Below are positions 10,728-19,576 of a stretch of 64,000 bases of DNA, in pieces. The stretch spans positions 101,644,778-101,708,777 of the forward strand of contig OY992536.1 in the NCBI GenBank assembly GCA_963921195.1, in the 5' to 3' direction. This DNA comes from Pegoplata infirma (Eukaryota; Arthropoda; Insecta; Diptera; Anthomyiidae). Below the pieces are notes generated by a model, which was not told the DNA's origin, did no database searches, and saw only the letters and a program-made list of their open reading frames with translations. Made by a program: the position numbers and the translations under genes. Within the stretch, counting starts at the first letter, position 1; each line of letters opens with the position of its first letter.

Positions 10728-12426
10728 CCCGAGTAAAAAAGATATGATATAATCATATATGCTAATATATAATTATTTAAATTTATATATGGTTATGCAT
10801 GAACTTTGATATGGGCATATAAGTTTATATATAGCATTGTATTTTTCCTTATTTTTTAATATGATAACATACATATTCATATCTATTTATATACCGATCT
10901 ATATGAAATTAGATATGACTTATATGATCGGGAATTTTTAGATATGGCAGATAAAAAAATATATGATTTTATTTATAATTACATCCCGAAAAAAAATTTC
11001 AAAATTTTCTAAGTCCCACACACAAAATTTTTTTGGCAATTTTTTTTGAAGTAAAAAATTATTGAAAATGTTTTTAGGAGAAATTTTATGTTTTTAAAAA
11101 ATTTTTAAGTTCCAAAAAAATGTTTTTAAATTTTCTAAGACACAAACATTTTTTGGAATGATTTTTGAAAACAAAATTGACAAATTTTTAATAAAAAAAA
11201 TTCCGAAGAATGCAATAAAAACTCTTCTAATTGATAACACTACGTGACAGTTTTTTGACCAAATGTATCTGACACCTAAACTTTATGTACAATTGTCCAC
11301 TGAATCCGAATATGAAGTCAGAATGGTCAAAAGTAGAACAGTTTTCGAGATATTTGAAAATAAGTGTTATTTGTGTTTTTAAAAAAGATGATGTCACTTA
11401 AATGCAAATATCTTCAAAACTATTCGTCGATTTATGTATTTCTTTTTTTTTAATGAAAGATAATAAAATTACTAAAATAACCATGGGTCGCTTATGAAGA
11501 TTAGTAAAGAAATGACAGAGTTACAGTCGACAAAAGTTCAAACTTCATGAAAAATTTGATGATTTTTTGCAATTTTGCTCTTTTCAAGTTATTTTTTTTA
11601 AACCAAACAATTTAAAAATTGTAATTTTTTATTACATAGGACATTATTTTATTTCAATACGAACATTTTGCGCCCAACAAGACCCAGATTGGTGCAAAAA
11701 TGACAAAGCTACAGAAGATTTAGTGAATTAACCCACTTTTCATTACTAACATTTAGCTCTGTATATTTACTTGTGTTTAAAAAAAAAAAAATCGAAAAGT
11801 GGGATAATTCAATTAATCTACTGTAACTTTGTCACCGATCTGGATCCTTTTGGGCACAAAATGTTCGTATTGAAATAAGCCAACGTTCTAAGTGATAAAA
11901 TTGTAAACAAATTTTATTGTTTGGTTTTAAAAAAATAAGTTGAAAAGTGCAAATAACGGTAATTTTCTCGCTTTTCTCGTAAATATCTCGAAAACTGTTC
12001 TACTTTTGACCGTTCTGACTTCATATTCGGATTCAGCGTTCGGATTTACATAAAGATTAGGTGTCAGATTCATTTGGTCACGACTTTGTTGAAAATTTGT
12101 GACACAGTGTAATGTATCCAATCTGATAAAATAATTTCTAATTTTACGTTTAAAATTCCAAAAAATTTTACCTGATTTCATCCAATTATATAAAAATTTA
12201 TCCAATTTTAACAGATAAGATATGATTTAATACAATTAGATAGACCCATTTTTGGGATCAAACTTAATCAAATTTGATATTATTTTATCAAAAATAATAG
12301 AATTTGATATAATCGTATAGTATTTGATCCGCCAATTTTCGGATCAAAATTAATATGGATTTACATAAAAGCATATCTGTTCATATAAAATTAAATATTG
12401 CGTCATATAACTTTTTTTTACTCGGG
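10728..12426. mobile_element. Element U2 of the CCCKAGTAAAAA family, in V2
   Basis: Starts CCCGAGTAAAAAAGATATGA and ends CTTTTTTTTACTCGGG. Flanked by AA at 10726-10727 and 12427-12428. Without the Harbinger-like insert (11238-12109) and its duplication it is about 824 bp and collinear with U1, with some internal deletions near 11020-11180. V1 shows the uninserted site (ATACGAAGTGTAAATAT) near 14408. Confidence 0.85.
11238..12109. mobile_element. Harbinger-like foldback element in U2
   Basis: 872 bp. Ends CACTACGTGACAG and TGTGACACAGTG are imperfect inverted repeats; flanks are TAA at 11235-11237 and 12110-12112. U1 has the uninserted sequence TTGATAATGTATCC near 9460. Long arms pair (TCGAGATATTTG and AAAAGTAGAACAGTTTTCGA against TCGAAAACTGTTCTACTTTT). 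The 3-bp TWA-type duplication points to PIF/Harbinger; no transposase is encoded. The 92-codon minus-strand ORF at 11927-12205 is arm sequence. Confidence 0.75.
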
Positions 12427-12428
12427 AA

Positions 12429-14023
12429 CCCGAGTAAAAAAGATCTGATATAATCATATATGCTATTATATAATTATTTATATTTATATATGGTTATGCA
12501 TGAACATTGATATGGACATATAAGTTTATATATAGGCATTGTATTTTTCCTTATTTTTTAAAATGATAAAATACATATTCATATCTATTTACATACCGAT
12601 CTATATGAAATTAGATATGACATATAATGTCGGGAATTTTTAGATATGGCAGATAAAAAGATATATGATTTTATTTATAATTATATCCCGAAAAAAATTT
12701 TCTAAATTTTCTAAGTCCCGGACAATTAAATAAAAATTAAAAAATTTTCAAGTCCTAAAAAATTTTATGAAAATTTTCCAAAGTCCCGGAGTAAAAAAGT
12801 CATTTGGAGTAAAAAAATCATTGAAAATGTTTTTAGGAAAAATTTTATTTTTTTTGAAAAATTTTTAAGTTCCGAAAAAATGTTTTTAAATTTTCTAATA
12901 CTCAAAAATTTTTTGGAATTTTTAAATCCCTTAAAAATGATTTTAGAAAAAAAACAAGTGAGAGTGTTAAATTCGGCTGTGCCGAATCTATAATACCCTC
13001 CAACATATAAAAATAATTAAAAAAAAATTGCAGGGGCGTTTTTTATGGGGGGGGGGGTCAGAAGGGCTCATTAGGGGACACATAAACCCATGCGGTAAAT
13101 TTTTACAAATTTATTTATTATGCTTTTTCAGATTAAGTAATACAATTTTATCATTATTTAAAAACATTTTTAATATCCACGCCCACAAAAGGGGGGCGGG
13201 CAAAAAAAACGATTTTGTTTATTTCCTTAGTCCAATTGCAGGACCTTGAACTTTTTCTGACATCAAATTGTTTCATTTGCTTAACAAAAATACAAAAAAC
13301 CTGTGAAAATATGGCGTTTTTCAGAGGTCAGTTAAGTTCTATAAGGGGTAACTTTTTCCCCCTGGTCCGATTTTGCCCATTTACGAACTTAAACTGCCTA
13401 GGACCAAAAGATATATTCCTGCCAAACTTAACGAGTCTATCTCTTTTATGTTGGACTGCATCGTGTCTTATACAGACGGACGGACGGACGGACATACGGA
13501 CATTCTAGAAAAGTCTTAGAATCGATCATAGATCAATAATATATATACTTTCCGTGGTCCGCGACCGATATTTCGATGCGTTACAAACGGAATGACAAAG
13601 TGAGTATACCCCCATACTGTAGTTGGAGGGTATAATTACAAATTTTTAATAATTTGCTAAGTCCCGAAAAAATTCCGAAGAATGCAATAAAAACTCTTCT
13701 AATTGATAATGTATCCAATCTGATAAAATAATTTCTAATTTCACGTTTAAAATTCCAAAAAAATTCACCACATTTCATCTAATTATATAAAAATTTATCT
13801 AATTTTAACAGATAAGATATGATTTAATACAATTAGATAGACCCATTTTTGGGATCAAACTTAATCAAATTTGATATTATTTTATCAAAAATAATAGAAT
13901 TTGATACAATCGTATAATATTCGATCCGCCAATTTTCGGATCAAAATTAATATGGATTTACATAAAAGCATATCTGTTCATATATAATTAAATATTGCGT
14001 CATATAACTTTTTTTTATTCGGG
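12429..14023. mobile_element. Element U3 of the CCCKAGTAAAAA family, next to U2
   Basis: Starts CCCGAGTAAAAAAGATCTGA and ends TTTTTTTTATTCGGG. Flanked by AA at 12427-12428 and 14024-14025, the first AA being shared with the end of U2. Without the mini-me (12955-13635) it is about 914 bp, nearly identical in layout to U1. U2 and U3 therefore stand in tandem at one AA site. Confidence 0.85.
12955..13635 (-). mobile_element. mini-me / DINE-1-like element in U3
   Basis: 681 bp, from CAAGTGAGAGTGTTAAATTC to GTTGGAGGGTATAA in the minus orientation of the family. U1 shows the uninserted sequence TTTTAGAAAAAAAATTACAA at about 9375. The copy lies between A and T with no target duplication, as expected for Helitron-related elements. 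It has the GACGGACGGACGGACATACG core and an AT microsatellite. The small ORFs within are not genes. Confidence 0.87.
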
Positions 14024-14034
14024 AAGTGTAAATA

Positions 14035-14138
14035 TATATAATCTTATATGATAGCAAAACAATTTACGTATAAATTTATCAAATAATATATGTTTATATA
14101 AAAATAAGTAAAATTATATATAATCTTTTTTACTCGGG
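14035..14138. repeat. Right-end segment of V2, duplicated in V1
   Basis: GTGTAAATATATATAATC through CTTTTTTACTCGGG. The same roughly 105 bp occurs almost base for base at 14413-14526, the right end of V1. This pair shows V1 and V2 are close relatives. Confidence 0.8.
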
Positions 14139-14527
14139 CTTAGAAAAATTTTCAAAAGTTATATCAAATTATATATAAAGGACTTAGATTTTTTTTTTTA
14201 ATTTTACTCATATAAGATTACATATGATTCAGAAAAAAGTTGCATAAAGTTTTATATAAAATTTCTTCAAATATTTTGTTATATTAAATTATATAAAAAA
14301 CAGACAGAATTTTATATTTCATATGTAATTATATAAACTAACTTTAATCATATGTTATTATGTATAACTTAACATTTTCTTTTATATAATTTTATATAAG
14401 AAAAAAATACGAAGTGTAAATATATATAATCTTATATGATAGCAAAACAATTTACGTATAAATTTATCAAATAATATATGTTTATATAAAAATAAGTAAA
14501 ATTATATATAATCTTTTTTACTCGGGA

Positions 14528-14829
14528 CCCTAGTAAAAATGGGTTTGTATATATCCATGTATAAATTGATACAAATATATCTAATTTTACATAAAATTAT
14601 CTAATTATATAAAATTATATAAAAAATTTCTCAGATAAGACCAAAATTCGTATCAAATTTTATAAAATTTTATCGGGAGTAATATCAAATTTTATATAAT
14701 TTGATACGAAATTTGGTCATATCTGATTGATTTTTTATATAATTAAATATAATAAGATCTCAGTATGTATAAAATGATATATTTGTATAAATTTATACAT
14801 GGCTATATACGAAATGATTTTTACTAGGG
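14528..14829. mobile_element. Element M: outermost CCCKAGTAAAAA-family MITE
   Basis: 302 bp with inverted termini CCCTAGTAAAAAT and ATTTTTACTAGGG. The TA after it (14830-14831) matches the TA at 5864-5865 on the far left of the nest, giving a TA duplication once V1 is discounted. V1 interrupts it after the first C of its left terminus: that C sits at 5866 and again at 14528 as part of V1's AC duplication. The body is words such as TATATCC, TAATTATATAAAA and GATACGAAATTTGGTC. No ORF. A non-autonomous DNA transposon; superfamily unassigned. Confidence 0.8.
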
Positions 14830-14831
14830 TA

Positions 14832-14935
14832 TATTTTCTTTAATACTTTTTATGAAAAAAGTAAAGTTTTTTCTAAATAAGTACTTTTTACTAAATAAGT
14901 ACTTTTTTCTGAAAAAGTACGTTTTTTTCTTAAAG
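14832..14935. repeat. AGTACT simple array, right part
   Basis: Continuation of the array at 5000-5863 (AAATAAGTACTTTTTACT and similar). It is separated from the left part only by element M and everything inserted into M. Confidence 0.75.
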
Positions 14936-15177
14936 GTGCCGATTAAAGTGTTCGATTTGACATGGAATGTCCCATATACAAATTTATTTTTGAAAAAAAT
15001 AAAACAAATTACTCATTTGAAATGACGATTCCGCTTATTGACAACCAGAGCTTGCCATATGTTTGATTTCAAATGCTTTTTATAAATACCCAAATAAATT
15101 CCCAAAAAAGGTATTTACCTTTTATTTACCCGGTATTTACCCATGCATCGGGTAAATACCGGGTAGAATCCCATCAC
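14936..15177. other. Short unique stretch with GGTATTTACC words
   Basis: Includes an inverted motif around 15113-15170: GGTATTTACCTTTTATTTACC facing GGGTAAATACCGGGTAG. No gene. Confidence 0.45.
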
Positions 15178-15625
15178 TAGTGATCCTCTTTCCTTTAAAA
15201 CGGACTTTAAAGTTTTAGATAATTAAATTTTTTAAAATATTTTTTTTAATATTTGTACTTGTCCTAGGACGCCACTAGTGATAGCAAATTAACGAGGAGG
15301 ATTTCCCATAATTTTTATATTTTATTATTTTTAAAAATCAGGAAAAAGGAGGTAAGTTACGTCCTTTCAAAAATGTATCCTTTAATATCATTCAAAATTT
15401 AAAAAAAAAAAAAATTTTGATAAAGTTTTTAAATGACTTTATTCACATTTTTTATCCTGATATGGCAAAATAATCAAATGGAAAAATTGGGGGAGATCCT
15501 CCTCATTCATTTGCCATCACCAGTGTCATCAGAGGACAAGTACAAATATTTTAAAAAATATTTTATGAAATGTATCCTTTAAAACTTTGAAATAATTTTA
15601 AAAGGAAAGAGGATCACGAAATGAA
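15178..15625. mobile_element. Palindromic MITE, copy 2
   Basis: About 450 bp with ends GTGATCCTCTTTCCTTTAAAA and TTTTAAAAGGAAAGAGGATCAC. Internal paired motifs include CTAGTGATAGCAAATTAACGAGG / CCTCATTCATTTGCCATCAC and ATCAGGAAAAAGG / TTTTTATCCTGAT. Same family as 1-352. No ORF and no obvious target duplication; superfamily unassigned. Confidence 0.75.
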
Positions 15626-15684
15626 AAACTGTAAATACAGTTTTACTCCATTTGAAATCTACTTTCAAATGTTTTATATTGGCT

Positions 15685-16020
15685 GTCGGGCGGTGTTATT
15701 GATTGATTCTAGCTATGTCCGTCTGTTGATATGGTGATCACACCCAATGTATAAAACAGATATGACTGAGACTTTGCTTATTTACTTGTTGTAGTCCTGG
15801 GAACTTTGGTATTGCATTAGAGCGATATCGGTTCAGCGGTTCAAAAGTTATGAAAGAAAATAAAAAAGCATTCCACATAATCTAAAAATAATAATTGGGC
15901 TTCTGGTGGACATATGTGAACAGAATTGGATACCAAATGGTATGTAATCAAGTACAAACATATTTTTTATCACAAAAAGTTTTTTCGCGAATTTTTTTTT
16001 CGCGGAAATTTTTTTAAATT
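15685..16020 (+). mobile_element. Diverged mini-me fragment
   Basis: CTATGTCCGTCTGTTG and CGATATCGGTTCAGCGGTTCAAAAGTTATG match the middle of the mini-me at 16025-18268 in the same orientation. The 5' block is missing. Confidence 0.55.
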
Positions 16021-16058
16021 TTTTGTATACTCTCCACTCTAGTGATAGAGGGTATATA

Positions 16059-17486
16059 CACTCAAAAAAACTGTAAAGTTAGCAAAAAATTTAGTTAAAT
16101 TTAACTAAAAAAAACACCGGATTTTGGGCCTACTAAATTTCTAGTTAATTTAACTAAAAATATTTAGCTAACTTTTCGTAGAATGAATGTAGCAAAAAAA
16201 ACCGTAACTTTAAAAAAATTTAGCTGAAAATTTCGTAACATTTTTATGTACATATTTACAAAAAAATTAGTTGAATTCAGCTAAAATTTTTGTTACTTTT
16301 CGTAAACTAAAATTAACAAAATATTTTGTAAATTTTTTTTTTACATTTTTAGGTTGAAATTTTTTTTTTATTTCACCGAACACTTTAAACACTAACACTT
16401 CACTAATTTTTTTCTATTTTTTCACAACATTAAGTTCAGCTCAAGTAGAACTTATGGGATTTGCATAGGAGGCTACACAAGAAATTTCTTAAATAGTAAT
16501 CACTCTTTTCACTTAACAAATATGTTACGAAAAATCAGTAAATTAATTAGTAAAAATTCGTTAACTCTGTTTTAAAGTCAACAAAAAAATATTAATTCAA
16601 AATTTGTTCAAAACTAGTATTTTCGTAAATTTAACTTAACTACACTCAAAATAATAACTCTGTTAAATTACAGAAAAACTCTGCTAATTTAACAGAGTAT
16701 ACCATACTTTTCCAGCTAACAACATTTCTTTGTAATTTTACTAAAAAACTCTGTACATAAAATGCTTTTGACAAAAAAAAAAACTGTTAGTTTACAGAGT
16801 TTATAGTAAAATATTGGTAAAATATGAAAGCTTTTTGACAGAGAAAACTCTGTAATTTTACTTAAAAACTCTGTAAAATGATTTGGACAAAAAAACTGTT
16901 AATTTACAGAGTTTGTAGTAAAATATTGGTTAAATAAACACCATTTAGCAAAAAAAAATCTATGTAAATTTAGATGTATTTGTAAAATGCATTTGATACA
17001 AAAAAAAATACAGAAAAAATTAGGTAAATTTACAGAGCTTAGTAAAATGCATGTTATTTTGTAAAATTTTTATAAGATTTCTGAAAAGATTTTTTTTTGC
17101 TAACTTTTTTTGCTACTTTTTCAACAAAAACTACTCAAAACAGAAAACTTTTTTGGGTATAAAAAAATACGAAGTATTTTGCTTAAATCTGTATTTTAGC
17201 AGAAAACTCTGTTAATTATCTGTAAAATTAAGATTACAAAGTAAAAAGTAATATAACAGAGGAATTTTTTTTTTTTGTCACAACAAAATACAAAGTATTT
17301 TCTTTAAATCTGTATTTTGACAGAAAACTCTGTCAAATATCTGTTGAATTGAGATTACAGTCATTTTACAGAGTATTTTACAGAGTTGTTATTTTGAGTG
17401 TAAAAAAATTTGTTAACACGCTGATTTTAACTAAAAATTTGCTAAAAAGCCAGTTAACTAACTTTACAGTTTTATTTTTTTGAGTG
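16059..17486. mobile_element. Element P1: TA-flanked CACTCAAAAAAA element
   Basis: Ends CACTCAAAAAAACTGTAAAG and CTTTACAGTTTTATTTTTTTGAGTG; TA on both sides (16057-16058, 17487-17488), inside the head of a mini-me. The body is repeated TTAGTTAAATTTAACTAAAA words. Size without the nested P2 is about 670 bp. The TA duplication is compatible with Tc1/mariner-type MITEs, but no transposase is present to confirm this. Confidence 0.8.
16643..17400. mobile_element. Element P2: TA-flanked element nested in P1
   Basis: 758 bp. Ends CACTCAAAATAATAACTCTG and CAGAGTTGTTATTTTGAGTG with TA at 16641-16642 and 17401-17402. The inside repeats ACTCTGTAAATT/AATTTACAGAGT words in both orientations. A diverged relative of P1 by its CACTCAAAA ends. 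Confidence 0.8.
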
Positions 17487-18299
17487 TATAAGTTTGTCAT
17501 TCCGTTTGTAAAACCTCGAAATATTGGTCTAGGACCCCATAAAGTATATATATATATTCATGATCCTCGATCGATTTTAAGACGATCTAGCGATGTCCGT
17601 CCGTCCGTCTGTCAGTTGAAAACACGCTAACTTTCGAAAGACTTTACGAAGGCTCCTGAAGTTTGGCATATTTGTTGGGCATTTACCTGGTCAGGTTGGT
17701 ATTGCAATCCAGAGAAATCGGTATAGTGGTTCAAAAGTTATGAGCAAAAGACTGAATTTCGGCAATGGTTTTTCGTGAATTTATGAGAAAGAAAACACGA
17801 CAACTTTCGTAAGACTATTCTGAGGATGCTGAAGCTTGGTTCGTATTGAATTTCAGCCAAATCGGTCCAGTGGTTCAAAAGTTATGAGCAAAAGACTGAA
17901 TTTCGGATAAGTTTCACCTTAAATTCACGTGCTGAAAAGCTGTTAAACATGTTTTAAAAACATTGTAAATTATAAAAATATTTTACAACGTATTTTTGTC
18001 ACTCAAAAATATTTTTACAATTAAAAAAAATAAATACACTCAAAAAAAAATTATACTTAAAAAATATTTTACACTCAAAAAAAAATTTAGTAAATTTTTT
18101 CTTTTTTTTTTTTCAAAAATTGCTAAAAAAAAAGTTGTTTAACACAAAATAAAATATTTCTAATCAAAAATTTTATTTTTTCACGTTAGACAATTTACTA
18201 TCACTTAAAAAGGGCATTGTAATGGATATTCATAGATTCGGCCAAGCCGAATTTAACTTTTGTACTTGTTTTTTTTTTTTGAAATTTTAAGTTTTTTGC

Positions 18300-18380
18300 A
18301 ATCACATATTTTTTTTTTGCATTATTTAGGGTATCAATACATTCGACAAGGCTGAATTAAACTTTTTTTTACTTGTTTTT
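18300..18380 (+). mobile_element. mini-me 3' end fragment
   Basis: GGGTATCAATACATTCGACAAGG and CTGAATTAAACTTTTTTTTACTTG correspond to the family's 3' hairpin and terminus, here isolated after the complete copy. Confidence 0.5.
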
Positions 18381-19003
18381 CGTTATAATTGTATACTCAT
18401 GAAATTAATAATAACAACAATAACCTTTAACAACAACAACAGTCAACAAAAAAAAAAAACGTGCCATTCCTGCTCCTGCTGTTTGAATTATATACATTTT
18501 TTATTTCCAAAAAAAAAAAACCTGTTAAAGAAACAATTATAAAAGGATTTGCAATTAAGGATGTTGTGATATGTATGTCGTATGTACCGAATAATACAAG
18601 GACGAAAACAAGCCATAACGAAGTACAGTAAAGGAAACCAACTACAACAAAAAAAAAAAAAAATTTGAACAAAATAACCAGAAGGGAGTAAGTACAGAAA
18701 AAAACGTTGGAATTAGATATTTAGGGGGATGATATTATTAGGATGAGGACAATGACGATGCTGATGTTATTGTTGTAATTTAAGTGGGAAGTCGTAGTAA
18801 GTAGTAGAGTGCCATAAAAGTACTTTTGGTGATGTGAGATGTAACCATATGGACAAAATCTCATACTATTAAAATCAAAATTAAAAACACGCAGACTGTC
18901 GGTGTTTTTTTATGTTCATATATTTTTACACTTAAAGAAAAAAACTTTGAAAAATTTATTTAAAAAAAAACTGTAATTTTAAGGAAAAGGGATTAAGTTG
19001 AAA
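18381..19003. other. Non-coding DNA with CAA/AAC and poly-A tracts
   Basis: Looks like single-copy intergenic or intronic DNA: (CAACAA)n near 18415-18445, several poly-A runs, and a (GAT/GAC)n patch near 18740-18770. The 81-codon minus-strand ORF at 18427-18672 reads hydrophobic residues from A/T runs and is not supported as a gene. Confidence 0.5.
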
Positions 19004-19575
19004 CAAGTAGAAAAGTAAAATTCGACTAGGCCGAACCTATAAATACCCTCCATAATGCCCTTTTTAGTTGATAAAAAAAATTTCTAACATGAAAAAAATT
19101 AACAATTTAATTAGAAATATTTTATTTTGAGTAAAAAACTTTTGTTAAGTCATTTTTGTAAAAAAAAATACATTATATTTTTTTTAAGTGTAAAATTTTT
19201 TTGAGTGCAAAATTTTTTTGAGTGTAAAATTTTTTTTGAGCGTTTTTTTTTTATTTTTATTGTAAAAATATTTTTGAGTGACAAAAATACGTTGTAAAAT
19301 ATTTTTGTGATTTACCAATGTTTTCAAAACCTGTTTAACGGCTTTTCAACACGTGAATTTAAAATGAAACCAATCTAAAATTCGCGGATTTGTTAATAAC
19401 TTTTGAACCACTAGACCGCTTTGGATGAAATTCAATACGAACCAAGCCAGAGGCGCGACAAATATATATGCCAAGCTTCAGCATCCTCAGAATTGTCTTT
19501 TGAAAGTTAGCGTGTTTTTTATCTCATAAATTAGCGAAAAACCCTTGCCGAAATTCACTCTTTTGCTCACACTAT
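19004..19575 (-). mobile_element. mini-me element, minus, cut by a foldback element
   Basis: Begins CAAGTAGAAAAGTAAAATTCG with the GACTAGGCCGAACCTATAAATACCCTCC hairpin and continues through ACACGTGAATTTAAAATGAAAC and AAAGTTAGCGTGTTTTT in the minus orientation. The GTCC core and 5' head are missing where the 19577 foldback begins. Confidence 0.7.
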
Positions 19576-19576
19576 G

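Larger units (their letters stand above)
7366..14138. mobile_element. Element V2: second V-type copy, inserted in V1
   Basis: Same termini as V1 (CCCGAGTAAAAAAGATTATA), flanked by CT at 7364-7365 and 14139-14140. The uninterrupted version of that site can be read inside V2 itself near 8271 (CTGGACTTAGAATAATTTTC). Stripped of insertions it is about 771 bp (7366-7568, 8097-8324, 10501-10727, 14026-14138), matching V1 in length and order, including the GGTTTAGGTTTGGAACTT motif. It hosts a hAT element, element W, and elements U2 and U3. Confidence 0.85.
5867..14526. mobile_element. Element V1: CCCKAGTAAAAA family, host of the nest
   Basis: Starts CCCGAGTAAAAAAGATTATA at 5867 and ends with the reverse complement at 14526; the terminal inverted repeat is about 23 bp. 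It is flanked by AC on both sides (5865-5866 and 14527-14528) and lies in the left tip of element M. Without the insertions (hAT MITE 5896-7005, element V2 7366-14138) and their duplications it is about 767 bp, in three blocks: 5867-5895, 7014-7365 and 14141-14526. Its uninterrupted right block shows the uninserted sequence for several insertions in V2. No coding capacity. Confidence 0.85.
16025..18268 (+). mobile_element. mini-me element split by a TA-duplicating transposon
   Basis: Palindromic head TATACTCTCCACTCTAGTGA...GAGGGTATA at 16025-16058. Element P1 then interrupts it, and the mini-me resumes at 17487 with TATAAGTTTGTCATTCCG, CCTCGAAATATTGGTCTAGG, a (TA)n tract at 17545, GTCCGTCCGTCTGTC at 17596, AACACGCTAACTTTCGAAAG, and the 3' end GCCAAGCCGAATTTAACTTT near 18241-18268. 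A repeated internal block (CCAGTGGTTCAAAAGTTATGAG) occurs twice. No ORF. Confidence 0.8.

Noticed and set aside
11927..12205. 92-codon minus-strand ORF as a transposase
   Set aside because: It is foldback arm sequence running into element U2; no DDE or DNA-binding motif.
5867..14526. LTR retrotransposon suggested by the near-identical left and right V segments
   Set aside because: Termini are inverted, not direct; the direct similarity is explained by two copies of the same MITE, one inside the other; no gag, pol or primer-binding site.
18427..18672. Small membrane protein
   Set aside because: Hydrophobic residues come from poly-A/T and CAA tracts; no start context or relative seen.
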